A stretch of 47,858 nucleotides of DNA, taken from positions 1-47,858 of the forward strand of contig CAIQWD010000004.1 in assembly GCA_903875445.1 (NCBI GenBank), written 5' to 3'. Below are positions 35,343 through 44,667 of this stretch, one piece after another. The notes under the pieces are model-generated. The model searched no databases. It was not told the DNA's origin and was given only the letters and a program-made list of their open reading frames with translations. The first letter of the stretch is position 1. Every line of letters starts with the position of its first letter. A program made the position numbers and the translations under genes. Origin of the DNA: an uncultured delta proteobacterium. Lineage in GTDB: Bacteria; Desulfobacterota; Desulfobulbia; Desulfobulbales; Desulfocapsaceae.

Positions 35343-35721
35343 TGTCAGCGGATGGTTGTGAGCGACAGATATTGCTCTGTCATCTTTTCATGTAGTTGCT
35401 AACAAGAATAGTGCGTATTCTTCCCTTTGTCCAATGATCGCATTATCGAACGAACGTAGCGTGCCGTTTTCATTGTGGCAATGAGGCTTGGTATCACCAT
35501 AAAGCACGGACACCGGAAGAAAATCTTGTGGTGACAGCAGTCGAAACAGGTAAACACCAATGGCGACAAAAGCACCACACAATGAAGCAATGATGAGCCT
35601 GTCTTTTTTCTCGTCATTTAAAGATTGAATTGCTTACTCGTGATTTTTCTAATACCATTTTTGGATGTTCTTAACATAATCTCGGTCACAGTTTCAATCA
35701 GTTAACAGGAGGATCAAACCT
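35343..35721. other. Intergenic region upstream of the molybdenum hydroxylase genes
   Basis: 379 bases that hold, at most, the doubtful small frame above. The last 100 bases, from about 35620, are AT-rich and probably contain the promoter for the downstream pair, which begins with a strong ACAGGAGGATC ribosome site. No clear -12/-24 or -10/-35 pair was identified. Confidence 0.4.
35388..35582 (-). CDS. Possible small membrane protein, start uncertain
   Basis: 64 residues from TTG 35582; the frame goes back in phase through NDEKKDRLIIASLCGAFVAIG to a stop, but contains no ATG, GTG or further TTG there. A single membrane helix (CGAFVAIGVYLFRLL) then a soluble tail. An overlapping ATG frame in another phase (to 35617) encodes no convincing protein. 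This may be a small gene with a rare start, a truncated gene or chance. Confidence 0.3.
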   Translation of the reverse strand: MCGAFVAIGVYLFRLLSPQDFLPVSVLYGDTKPHCHNENGTLRSFDNAIIGQREEYALFLLATT

Positions 35722-36204
35722 ATGCCGGAATCCATACGTTTCACACTGAATGCAAAACCTGTCACCATAACCGCGGAAGGCGACCGCAATCTTCTTTCCG
35801 TCTTACGTACTGATCTGGGCCTTACCGGGCCAAAATTCGGTTGTGGTGAGGGGATCTGCGGCTCGTGCACTATTCTGTTAAATAATGAACCGGTCCGCTC
35901 TTGTCAAATGAAGGTCAAGGACGTTGAGGGGGCATCGATTGTGACAATTGAAGGTTTGGCGAAAGACGGAGCCTTGCATCCCTTGCAAAACGCATTTATT
36001 GCTCACGATGCGCTGCAATGCGGCTATTGCACCCCCGGCATGATTCTTACCGCCCATGGTTTTCTCTCTCATACCCCCAATCCTACCCGCGAGGAAACCA
36101 TCGCGGCCATGGAGGACAATCTCTGCCGCTGCGGCGCCCATAAAAGGATTGTTGAAGCCATTCAAGACGCGGCCAAAACGATGAAGGGAGGGCAAGCATC
36201 ATGA
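35722..36204 (+). CDS. 2Fe-2S subunit of molybdenum hydroxylase (IorA-like)
   Basis: 160 residues with two [2Fe-2S] sites. The plant-type ferredoxin cluster is carried by GCGEGICGSCTILLNNEPVRSC, and the second, helical cluster by CGYCTPG and NLCRCGAHKR. This is the small subunit pattern of the xanthine dehydrogenase family, most like isoquinoline 1-oxidoreductase alpha. It passes electrons out from the Mo site of the partner subunit. ATG 35722 has AGGAGG upstream; the stop overlaps the next ATG by four bases (ATGA). Confidence 0.93.
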   Translation: MPESIRFTLNAKPVTITAEGDRNLLSVLRTDLGLTGPKFGCGEGICGSCTILLNNEPVRSCQMKVKDVEGASIVTIEGLAKDGALHPLQNAFIAHDALQCGYCTPGMILTAHGFLSHTPNPTREETIAAMEDNLCRCGAHKRIVEAIQDAAKTMKGGQAS

Positions 36205-38369
36205 GCAAAAAAATGAGACAGGACCAAGGGCAACAGGAAATATCTCTGTTATCCGTGACTCGCCGTCAATTTTTAAAGCAAATGGGGATAGTGGGGGGCG
36301 GGATTTTTGTCTATTTTAATGTGGGGAATCTGGACGCTTGGTCCCTTACCAAGCGGGAAGGCTTTTTGAATGCCAAAATCCCGACCGATTTCAACGCCTT
36401 TTTACGGGTCGGGACGGATGGCAAAATTTCCTGTTTCACAGGGAAAATTGAAATGGGCCAGGGAGCGATCACCTCCTTACCCCAGATGCTTGCCGAGGAA
36501 CTGGACGTCTCCTATGATGCGGTGAACCTCGTCATGGGCGATACGGACCTCTGCCCATGGGATGTGGGCACCTTCGGCTCACTTTCGATCCGCCATTTCG
36601 GCATTGTTCTCAGAGAGGCGGCCAGTGAGGCCAAAGGCGTATTGAAAGAGCTGGCCGGCGACATCCTGAAACAGCCGGCTATCGACCTCGGGACAAGGGA
36701 CGGCTTTGTTTATGTAAAGGCCACGCCTGCTCAGAAGGTGAGCTATGCCCAGCTCACGCAGGGGAAGATCATTGAAAAACATTTGGACACACCTCCTTTG
36801 AAACCTCACACCGAGTATGCCATTATGGGCAAATCCATGCTCCATCAGGATGCCCGCGATAAGGTTACCGGCAAGGCCAAATATGCCGGAGACATCCGCT
36901 TACCCGGCATGCTATATGCGGCCATTTTACGACCGCCGGCCCACGGCGCCGAATTGAAGAATCTCGATCTGTCCGGGGCAAAACAGATGGAGGATGTCTT
37001 GGTCATCGAAGATGGAGATTTGATAGCCGTTCTTCACCCGTTTCCGGATAAGGCAAAAAAGGCCTTGGCAAAAATTAAAGCCGAGTATACCACCCCCGAA
37101 ACCGGATTGGATCACGACACCATCTTCGATCACTTGCAGGCGGTGGCGCCTGTTGGGAAAACGACCTCTTCGGCCGGCGATCTTGAAACCGGAAGAGGCA
37201 TGGCTGCGCATAGTTTGGAAGAGACCTACTTGAACAGCTACGTCGCCCATGCACCGATGGAACCCCACACTGCCGTCGCCAGTTTTGAGAACGGCAAATG
37301 TACGGTATGGGCCTCCACTCAGACCCCATTTTCAACGAGAGACCGGATTGCAGCCGTCTTGAACCTTAAACCGGAAATGGTGCGGATGATCACCCCCTTT
37401 GTCGGAGGAGGCTTCGGCGGCAAGGGAGAACCGGGCAACCAGGCGGTAGAGGCCGCCCGGTTGGCAAAAATTGTCGGGAAACCGGTTCAAGTGGCCTGGA
37501 GCCGGGAAGAAGAATTTTTTTACGACACCTTCCGGCCCGCGGCAATTGTCAAAATCAAATCCGGCATTGATGCCGGCGGCAAGATTGTGTACTGGGACAA
37601 CACCGTCTATTTTGCAGGTGAAGGGGGGAGCGCGCCGATTTACGACATCCCGCATTCCCGCACGGTCATACGTGGCGAATGGCGGCAAAACGACCCTGGA
37701 TCGCATCCCTTCGCCGTTGGGCCGTGGCGGGCGCCGGCCAACAATACCAACACCTACGCCCAGGAGCTGCAAATCCATATGTTGGCCGCCAAGGCGGGGA
37801 TGGATCCCCTGGCCTTTCGTCTGCACAACCTGAAAGATCAACGGATGATCGGCGTATTGGAGGCAGCGGCAAAACAGTTCGGTTGGGGGTCGACAAAATC
37901 AGCCGACGGGCGGGGCTATGGCATATCCTGCGGTATTGATACCGGGACCTATGTTGCCCATATGGCGGAAGTCGAAGTGGACAAGAACACAGGAAAAATC
38001 AAGGTCAAGCGGGTGGTTTGCGCCCAGGATATGGGCTTTGTCGTCAATCCGCAAGGCGCGAAAATTCAGATGGAAGGGTGTATTACCATGGGTCTCGGCT
38101 ACGCTCTCGCTGAGGAAATTCATTTTAAAAACGGTAAAATTTTCGACCTGAATTTTGATTCCTATCAATTGCCGCGCTTTTCCTGGCTTCCCGAAATTGA
38201 AACAGTCCTCGTCGATAACAAAGATCTGCCTCCGCAGGGAGGCGGGGAGCCGGCCATCGTCGGGATGGGCGCGGTCCTTGCCTGTGCCGTCTTCGATGCA
38301 ACCGGTGCAAAAGTGCTGCAGCTGCCTATGACCTCGGAACGGGTCAAGAAGGCCCTCGCCACGATCTGA
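36201..38369 (+). CDS. Molybdopterin-binding subunit of xanthine dehydrogenase-family hydroxylase (IorB-like)
   Basis: 722 residues. A twin-arginine signal-like N-terminus TRRQFLKQMGIVGGGIFVYF suggests export or membrane attachment by Tat. Mo-binding landmarks: GKIEMGQGAITSLPQMLAEEL, GGFGGKGEPGNQ and the catalytic glutamate region GGGEPAIVGMGAVL near the end. Hydroxylates a substrate with water and passes electrons to the Fe-S subunit. There is no FAD subunit gene, as in the two-subunit isoquinoline/aldehyde oxidoreductases. The substrate is unknown; no cytochrome or accessory (XdhC-like) gene lies nearby. Confidence 0.9.
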   Translation: MSKKMRQDQGQQEISLLSVTRRQFLKQMGIVGGGIFVYFNVGNLDAWSLTKREGFLNAKIPTDFNAFLRVGTDGKISCFTGKIEMGQGAITSLPQMLAEELDVSYDAVNLVMGDTDLCPWDVGTFGSLSIRHFGIVLREAASEAKGVLKELAGDILKQPAIDLGTRDGFVYVKATPAQKVSYAQLTQGKIIEKHLDTPPLKPHTEYAIMGKSMLHQDARDKVTGKAKYAGDIRLPGMLYAAILRPPAHGAELKNLDLSGAKQMEDVLVIEDGDLIAVLHPFPDKAKKALAKIKAEYTTPETGLDHDTIFDHLQAVAPVGKTTSSAGDLETGRGMAAHSLEETYLNSYVAHAPMEPHTAVASFENGKCTVWASTQTPFSTRDRIAAVLNLKPEMVRMITPFVGGGFGGKGEPGNQAVEAARLAKIVGKPVQVAWSREEEFFYDTFRPAAIVKIKSGIDAGGKIVYWDNTVYFAGEGGSAPIYDIPHSRTVIRGEWRQNDPGSHPFAVGPWRAPANNTNTYAQELQIHMLAAKAGMDPLAFRLHNLKDQRMIGVLEAAAKQFGWGSTKSADGRGYGISCGIDTGTYVAHMAEVEVDKNTGKIKVKRVVCAQDMGFVVNPQGAKIQMEGCITMGLGYALAEEIHFKNGKIFDLNFDSYQLPRFSWLPEIETVLVDNKDLPPQGGGEPAIVGMGAVLACAVFDATGAKVLQLPMTSERVKKALATI

Positions 38370-38394
38370 TTGCCAGACCATTAGGCCATCCTTT

Positions 38395-38413
38395 ACCCGC
38401 TGTGCGGGTTTTT
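38395..38413 (+). terminator. Rho-independent-like terminator after the hydroxylase operon
   Basis: ACCCGC (38395-38400) and GCGGGT (38404-38409) form a six-pair stem with a TGT loop, followed by a run of five T. It lies 26 bases after the stop of the molybdenum subunit. Confidence 0.7.
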
Positions 38414-38463
38414 GCGATGGCCTTGCCGCAGTTCGCCATTATGCATCGACATTTAAAGCCACA

Positions 38464-38494
38464 GGAGGATTATCCAGTATCGGGGTAATCCTCC
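38464..38494. repeat. Strong hairpin in the hydroxylase-TetR gap
   Basis: GGAGGATTA (38464-38472) pairs with TAATCCTCC (38486-38494), and three inner pairs extend the stem to 12 with a 7-base loop. No T-run follows. A smaller hairpin, CCTCAA/TTGAGG around a T5 loop, lies at 38519-38535. Confidence 0.6.
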
Positions 38495-38655
38495 AAGGGT
38501 GCGGAAGTGTTGAAAGATCCTCAATTTTTTTGAGGGGAACTCCGATAGCGTGTATCGATGATGCTGAAAGAACACTCCTTGACCGGGTGTTGATAATTTG
38601 GTAAATAATATTTATCAATTTTTGCTATATTTATTTATTTTTTAAAAATTATTTG

Positions 38656-38669
38656 ATCATATATATGAT
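38656..38669. promoter_or_regulatory. Palindrome upstream of tetR, possible operator
   Basis: ATCATATATATGAT is a perfect 14-base palindrome 51 bases upstream of the TetR-family start codon, in an AT-rich stretch. TetR regulators commonly bind palindromes in their own promoter, so this is a candidate operator; in such AT-rich sequence it could also be chance. Confidence 0.35.
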
Positions 38670-38720
38670 ATAAATATATTTATTTTTTCATGCAATAGGT
38701 AAATAAACATTATTCATGTT

Positions 38721-39314
38721 ATGAAAACCTCAATCACCATCAATCCCCCAGGCAAATTGAAGATCATCGATGCGATGAGAACTCTGCTGGAGGAACGGAC
38801 CTTCGAATCCCTCACTATCTCGGATATCGCATTCACAGCTGGAGTCACCGAAGGACTGATCTATAAGTACTTCAAGGACAAGCGCGATCTCCTGCACCAC
38901 GTCCTCAAGGAGCACTACGACCATTTCTTGGTCCAGATTGAACGGGACCTGCAGGGGATCGACGGGGCCCTAAACAAACTGAGAAAAATCATCTGGTCCT
39001 CCATCGAACGCTATGCCAATCACCGTGTGTTTGCCAGGATAATCCTTCTTGAAGTCAGGAATTCGGAAGAATATTTCCACAGTGAGGCCTATGCCTTGGT
39101 GCGGCAGTTCAACCGTATCCTCCTCGATATTATCAAAGAAGGCATCGCGAGCGGTGAAATCAGGGACACTCTACCTCCCGCCTACATCCGCAATGCCATT
39201 TTCGGCACCATAGAGCATTCGTGCCTGAATCGGGCCATTTTCAATGAACCAGTATCGACAAATGATGCTGCCAGGATCATAACCGAGCTGCTTTTGAACG
39301 GGATCAAACGATAA
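38721..39314 (+). CDS. TetR-family transcriptional regulator
   Basis: 197 residues. The N-terminal helix-turn-helix reads ERTFESLTISDIAFTAGVTEGLIYKYFKDKRDLLHHVL, typical of TetR/AcrR (AGV..G.IY.YF..K..L). The C-terminal ligand-binding region is mostly helical without a signature. It stands directly before thiolase and acyl-CoA genes in the same direction, so a fatty-acyl or aromatic acyl-CoA ligand is plausible by analogy with FadR/PsrA-type TetR proteins. ATG 38721 lacks a strong ribosome site. Confidence 0.88.
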   Translation: MKTSITINPPGKLKIIDAMRTLLEERTFESLTISDIAFTAGVTEGLIYKYFKDKRDLLHHVLKEHYDHFLVQIERDLQGIDGALNKLRKIIWSSIERYANHRVFARIILLEVRNSEEYFHSEAYALVRQFNRILLDIIKEGIASGEIRDTLPPAYIRNAIFGTIEHSCLNRAIFNEPVSTNDAARIITELLLNGIKR

Positions 39315-39405
39315 TCAGGAAAAGAACAGCAATTTTTCTAACCCGGTGTCTCGCCGCTGATGTCAACCGGTTGTGGATATCGAACACACCAGAAAGGACA
39401 GAACC

Positions 39406-40656
39406 ATGAAAGACGTTGTCATTGTATCCGGATGCCGAACCGCTATCGGCGCATTCGGCGGCACCCTCCGTGACCTGAACGGCGCCATCCTGGCAAGTAT
39501 CACCATGAAAGAGGCCATTCGGCGGGCCGGCATCGATCCGATCTTGATCGACGATATCCGCTACGGCTGCTGCATGGAATCAGCCGACACCCTGAATGTG
39601 ACCCGGGTCGGCTCGCTGCTTGCCGGCATTCCGGAAACCGTTACCGCCGTAACCATTAATCGGGTTTGCATCTCGGGTATGGAGGCCGCCATCTCCGGTA
39701 TGGCCATGATCCAGGCCGGCATGGCCGACATCATCCTGGCCGGCGGAACCGAACATATGTCCAGCGTTCCCTATTCGGTTCCGGGGGCACGATGGGGCTG
39801 TCGCCTGCAGGACCAGACTTTTGTCGATAATCTGATCCATACCCTCCATTGCGGCTCCCACCTCATTCCACACCCTGAAGACGGCCCGGTGGACGCCACC
39901 CGGCAGCCGCTCAGCATGTTTGTCGGCAAACCCTATATCATGGGGCACACGGCGGAATTCGTCGCCCAGCATCTGAATATTACCAGGGAAGAGATGGACG
40001 AAGTCGCTCTGCGAAGCCACAACGAGGCGGAACGGGCCACCCTGGACGGGTCCTTTGCCGACGAGATTGTGCCGGTGGAAGTTCCCCAGAAAAAGAAACC
40101 CCCTCTCGTCTTTGCCAAGGACGAACATTTCAAACCCGGTATGACCATGGATATGCTCCGTAAACTGCCACCGGTCTTTGTCCCCAAAATCGGCACCGTC
40201 ACCGCCGGCAACTCCAGCGGCATCAACGACGGGTCCACCGGTATGGTTATCATGTCCGCCGACAAGGCAAAGGAACTGGGTTTACAACCCTTGGCCAGGA
40301 TCAGGGCCGTCGCCAGGGGGGCATGCCACCCCTCAGTCATGGGACTATCGCCGGTCCCGGCCGTCCGCAACCTGCTCAAGTCTTCCGGCCTTACCATAAA
40401 GGATTTTGACCTCATTGAGGTTAACGAGGCCTTTGCCGCCCAGTACCTTGGCTGTGAGAAAGAGTTGGGTCTCAACCGGGAGATCACCAACGTCAACGGC
40501 TCGGGCATCGGCCTGGGACACCCAGTGGGCTCGACCGGTGCCCGCCTGATGGTAACCCTGATGTACGCGATGAAAAAGCGCGGCAAATCCCTGGGTCTCG
40601 CTACCCTGTGCGGCGGCGGCGGAGTATCCATGGCCTGCGCCATTGAAATGATCTAA
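39406..40656 (+). CDS. Acetyl-CoA acetyltransferase (thiolase)
   Basis: 416 residues from ATG 39406, with AAAGGA about 9 bases upstream; an upstream GTG at 39373 is not needed. Thiolase triad visible: acylated Cys in NRVCISGMEA (about residue 88), His in GSGIGLGHPVGSTGAR and the second Cys in LCGGGGVSMA. Slightly longer than the 390-400 norm, with an insertion around residues 120-165. It cleaves or condenses 3-oxoacyl-CoA. First enzyme gene of the beta-oxidation-like cluster. Confidence 0.93.
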   Translation: MKDVVIVSGCRTAIGAFGGTLRDLNGAILASITMKEAIRRAGIDPILIDDIRYGCCMESADTLNVTRVGSLLAGIPETVTAVTINRVCISGMEAAISGMAMIQAGMADIILAGGTEHMSSVPYSVPGARWGCRLQDQTFVDNLIHTLHCGSHLIPHPEDGPVDATRQPLSMFVGKPYIMGHTAEFVAQHLNITREEMDEVALRSHNEAERATLDGSFADEIVPVEVPQKKKPPLVFAKDEHFKPGMTMDMLRKLPPVFVPKIGTVTAGNSSGINDGSTGMVIMSADKAKELGLQPLARIRAVARGACHPSVMGLSPVPAVRNLLKSSGLTIKDFDLIEVNEAFAAQYLGCEKELGLNREITNVNGSGIGLGHPVGSTGARLMVTLMYAMKKRGKSLGLATLCGGGGVSMACAIEMI

Positions 40657-40726
40657 ACCGAATTAAGGATGTGTCGCCATCCGGAAGATCCCGGACGGAC
40701 AATTATTCTATGTGGAGGGGAACACC

Positions 40727-42370
40727 ATGACCTATGAACCACTCTCGGAACAGGAAAAACTTCGGTACAGCACGATCAGTCAGGAAAACATCGATTTCAT
40801 CATGAGCCGAAACAACCGGATCAACAGGTGGGTCATTGCCGATATGATCCGCCGGACCCGTTAACACTATCCTGACAAAAAGGCCCTGGTGTTCAACGAC
40901 ATGAGCCTGACTTACAGCCAGCTGGAAGATCAGTGCAACCAGGCCGCCAACGCCCTCACTGGCCTGGGAGTAAAAAAGTACGATCGTGTAGCCATCCTGG
41001 CCCATAACACCCACCATCATGTCCTGACTTGGCTGGGTTGCGCCAAGATCGGGGCAATCTATCTTGCCGTCAATTACTTGCTGAGAGACGACGACATCGC
41101 CTTTTGTATCAACCACTCGGAAAGCACCGTTTTTATAATTGAAGACAGCCTCTATGACAATGTCAAGGGGGTGCTGAACAAGATGCCGCAGGTAAAACAC
41201 CTGATCTGGTCCGATCAGGGGGCCGGACAGCCTGCGCCCGCAGGATTTATCGACTTCAATGCCTGGTATTCCCCGGCACCGACAACAGAGCCCGATGTCA
41301 TCCTGCGAATCGAAGATCCGGTCCAGATGACCTACACCAGTGGCACCGAATCCCAGCCGAAGGGTGTGATTATCAGCAACCAGGCCCTAATCGCCGAATA
41401 TATGGGCTGTATAATTGACGGAAAGTACGACCACACCGACATCAACATCAATGCTTTGCCCATCTATCATTGCGCCCAGCGGGACGTGTTCATGAATCCG
41501 CTATTCTGGATCGGCGGCACCAACATTCTCATGAGTCCGGATATCGGTAAGATACTGGCCGCCATCGAGACCTGGAAGGCGACCATGTTCTTTGCCCCGC
41601 CAACAGTCTGGATCGGTATGCTCCGGCATCCGGATTTCGGCAAATATGATCTGTCCAGCCTGGTGAAATGCTACTATGGCGCTTCCATCATGCCGCGGGA
41701 GATCCTTCGGGAAATCCTGGAGAAATTTCCCAAGGCCGGGGTCTACAACTATTACGGCCAGACCGAGCTGGCGCCGTACCACTGCATCCTCAAGGCCGAA
41801 GACGCCCAGGCTAAAATCGGTTCTGCCGGTATGGCCGGACTGCATATGGAGTCTCGAATCGAAGATGAGGCTGGTAATAAAATCACTGCCGTCGACGTAT
41901 CCGGCGAGATATGCGGCCGCGGCCCCCATGTCATGACGATGTATTTCAAAGAACCTGACAAAACAGAAGCTGCGATGAAAGATGGCTGGTTTCATTCCGG
42001 GGACTTGGGTGCCCTCGATGAGAACCGCTACATCACTGTGGTGGACCGAAAAAAAGACATGATCAAAACCGGTGGCGAGAACGTTGCCTCCAGGGAGGTC
42101 GAGGAGGCAATATTCCTCCACCCGGCCGTGCAGGAGGTGGCCGTGGTCGGTCTGAACCATCCCCGTTGGGTGGAGGCGGTGGCAGCGGTTATTAAGCTCA
42201 AGGAAGGGGCCACAGCCACGGAAGCGGAGATTATGGAGCACTGCAAAAAGAACCTTTCATCCTTCAAGGTCCCGAAAAAGATTATCTTTGTCGAAGCGCT
42301 CCCGAAGACTCCGACCGGCAAGATCCTGAAACGCCAAATGCGGGAATCCTTTAAAGGAATTTTCAGCTAA
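40727..42370 (+). pseudogene. Acyl-CoA ligase (AMP-forming) with in-frame TAA at codon 46
   Basis: Translating from ATG 40727 (strong GGAGGGG site) gives a normal ligase N-terminus ending RRTR, then TAA at 40862-40864, then HYPDKKALVFNDMSLTY in the same frame and a complete AMP-binding enzyme to 42370: TYTSGTESQPKGVI, YYGQTELAP, HSGDLGALDENRYITVVDRKKDMIKTGGENV and PTGKILKRQMRE. Related enzymes read straight through this point. One base change (for example CAA to TAA) would explain it. Re-initiation at GTG 40889 would yield a protein lacking about 54 residues. A sequencing error cannot be excluded. Confidence 0.85.
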
Positions 42371-42411
42371 CCGTCCCGTGGTATCTCCGGGAGGTATCAA
42401 GAGGAATAATC

Positions 42412-44136
42412 ATGGCTCGAAAAATATACAACGGCGGTGAATATCTGGTGCAGAACATCAATTGCCGGGATGTGTTTACTCCAGAGGATTTCACTGACGA
42501 ACATAAACAGATTGCCGAGACCATCGAGCAATTTGTAGCTGGCGAAATCCTGCCAATCAACGAGGCGATCGAGTCGAAGAATTTCGATCTGGTGGTGCAA
42601 AAACTAAAAGAATGCGCCGAACTCGGACTGATGATGATCGATACGCCGGAACTGTACGGTGGGCTCGAACTCGACAAGGCGACCAGCATGCTGGTCATGG
42701 AAAAAATGGCCTTCGCCCGGAATTTTGGCTTGTCCTACATGGTTCATACCGGCATCGGCATGTTGCCGTTGGTGTTTTACGGCACCGCTCGGCAGAAAGA
42801 TCGCTATCTGCGCAAACTGATCCATGCGGAAATGATCGGCGCCTACTGTCTGACCGAACCGGGCTCCGGTTCCGATGCCCTCGGTGCGAAAACGACGGCG
42901 ATGCTCTCTGCCGACGGCAGCCACTATGTCCTTAGCGGCACCAAGCAATTCTGCTCCAATGCCGGGTTCGCCGATCTGTTTACGGTCTTCGCCAAGGTCG
43001 ACAAGGTCCACTTTACCGCCTTTCTGGTAGAACGCATCTTTGCCGGCCTGGAATTTGGCCCGGAAGAAAAAAAAATGGGCATGCACGGTTCTTCCACCCG
43101 CCAGGTTATACTTGATAATGTCCGCGTACCGGTTGAGAATGTTCTTGGTGAGGTCGGTAAAGGGCATAAGATCGCTTTCAACGTTTTAAACGTCGGACGT
43201 TTCAAGCTCGGGGCGTTCTGTGTGGGACAGGAAAAATACGCACTATCTGAAGGGGCGCGTTATGCCAATGAACGTCAGCAGTTCAATGTCCTGATCAGCA
43301 GTTTCGGGGCCATCCGCGAGAAGCTCGCCGATGTGACGGCCATGACTTTTGCCTCCGAAGCTGTCGTTTACCGGCTGGCCGGTCTGCTTGATGATCGTTT
43401 GGCGACTATCGACAAAGGCATTGAAAATTATTACACCCTGTACCTGAAGGGGATCGAGGAATACGCGGCCGAATGCGCCCTGACCAAAGTCTTCTGCAGC
43501 GAGTCGGCAGCAAAAAGCATTGACGAAATGCTGCAGGTGCACGGCGGGTACGGCTATATCGCCGAGTACCCCATCGAGCAACTGTATCGTGATGAGCGGG
43601 TGCAGAGGATCTATGAGGGGACCAACGAGATCAACCGCATACTGATTCCCAGTCTTCTGATCCGCAAAGAAATCGGAGGAAAGGCGCTTGGTCCAGGGTT
43701 CGAAATTGCCGAGACTGGAGACTTTGCAGCGGAAAAACATCTCTTGCAGGGGATGAAACGGACTTATCTGGCCCTCACCGATCATATCGTCAAGGTGTTC
43801 GGTCCCGGGATTACCGGCGAACAGGAAATTCTCCTGGCTCTAGCCGACACGGCAATTCAGATATTCGGCCTGGAAAGCGCCGTGTTGCGCGCGGAAAAGT
43901 CCTCTCTTGCGGCAACGGAGAAAAAGCAGGAACTGTATCGGGCGGTGGTCACGTTGTGTACCTTCACGGCAAGACAACATTTTGTCAACGCCGCCGAAAA
44001 ATGTGCGGTGTTCCTTGGCAATGATTCGCCGCTTGCCGCAATGAAAGCTGTAACTTCCTACAAGACCAGAGGCCTGCTGGCCGCCAAACAACTGATTGCC
44101 AAAGCCACCAGCCAGGCAGAAAGGTACATTTTCTAG
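42412..44136 (+). CDS. Acyl-CoA dehydrogenase (VLCAD/ACAD9-like length)
   Basis: 574 residues; longer than the 380 of simple acyl-CoA dehydrogenases, with a C-terminal extension as in very-long-chain types. FAD and substrate motifs: AYCLTEPGSGSDALG, the VLSGTKQFCSNAG strand and KVFCSESA. Catalytic base Glu in RVQRIYEGTNEINR. C-terminal about 150 residues form an added helical domain. Introduces the trans-2 double bond in acyl-CoA beta-oxidation, giving electrons to ETF. ATG 42412 has AAGAGGAA upstream. ETF genes are not in the window. Confidence 0.92.
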   Translation: MARKIYNGGEYLVQNINCRDVFTPEDFTDEHKQIAETIEQFVAGEILPINEAIESKNFDLVVQKLKECAELGLMMIDTPELYGGLELDKATSMLVMEKMAFARNFGLSYMVHTGIGMLPLVFYGTARQKDRYLRKLIHAEMIGAYCLTEPGSGSDALGAKTTAMLSADGSHYVLSGTKQFCSNAGFADLFTVFAKVDKVHFTAFLVERIFAGLEFGPEEKKMGMHGSSTRQVILDNVRVPVENVLGEVGKGHKIAFNVLNVGRFKLGAFCVGQEKYALSEGARYANERQQFNVLISSFGAIREKLADVTAMTFASEAVVYRLAGLLDDRLATIDKGIENYYTLYLKGIEEYAAECALTKVFCSESAAKSIDEMLQVHGGYGYIAEYPIEQLYRDERVQRIYEGTNEINRILIPSLLIRKEIGGKALGPGFEIAETGDFAAEKHLLQGMKRTYLALTDHIVKVFGPGITGEQEILLALADTAIQIFGLESAVLRAEKSSLAATEKKQELYRAVVTLCTFTARQHFVNAAEKCAVFLGNDSPLAAMKAVTSYKTRGLLAAKQLIAKATSQAERYIF

Positions 44137-44195
44137 GGAATATTCACCGGTTTTGCGCTCGGAAATCGCTCCAAGGAAGATAGAGGAGGTGTGAA

Positions 44196-44667
44196 ATCGG
44201 GTTTATCGACATTCTCAGCACCTTTATCCAGGTGATCAACGTCAACCTGATTGGAACCTTCAACATGGTTCGTCTTGCAGCAGATGTGATGAGCAAAGGA
44301 CAGCCGAACGCCGACGGCGAGAGGGGAATCATTGTCAATACTGCCTCTGTCGCTGCCTTTGACGGCCAGATAGGCCAGGCCGCCTATGCCGGTTCGAAAG
44401 GCGGAGTGGTCGCGATGACCTTACCTCTGGCACATGAGTTGGCGCGCTCTGGTATCCGGGTTATGACAATTGCCCCCGGCATTTTCGAAACGCCGATGTT
44501 GCTTGGGCTGCCGCAGGATGTGCAGGATTCTCTGGGCAAGACGGTCCCGTTCCCGTCACGACTGGGCAAGCCTGCGGAATATGCAGCAATGGTGCGCCAC
44601 ATTGTCGAAAACGCCTATTTGAACGGCGAGGTAATCCGCCTCGATGGCGCCATCCGAATGGCAGCGA
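44196..44667 (+). pseudogene. 3-hydroxyacyl-CoA dehydrogenase (HSD10-like SDR), truncated at both ends
   Basis: Homology to HSD17B10-type short-chain dehydrogenases begins abruptly at [16 protein letters not shown] and includes [23 protein letters not shown] (Ser-Tyr-Lys site) and ends [10 protein letters not shown]. The whole N-terminal NAD-binding part (TGxxxGxG, about 75 residues) is missing, although a perfect GGAGG ribosome site (44184-44188) survives just in front of the break. At the other end the normal stop is gone: the frame runs on as unrelated sequence to 44918. The product cannot bind NAD; not a functional enzyme. Confidence 0.85.

Larger units (their letters stand above)
38370..38720. 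other. Intergenic region, terminator and AT-rich promoter zone
   Basis: 351 bases between the hydroxylase operon and the TetR gene. The left part has the terminator and two hairpins described separately; the right part from about 38590 is strongly AT-rich and carries the ATCATATATATGAT palindrome. Confidence 0.6.

Noticed and set aside
40862-40864. Recoded codon (non-standard amino acid)
   Set aside because: The codon is TAA, not TGA or TAG, and no selenocysteine-type element was seen; a mutation is simpler.
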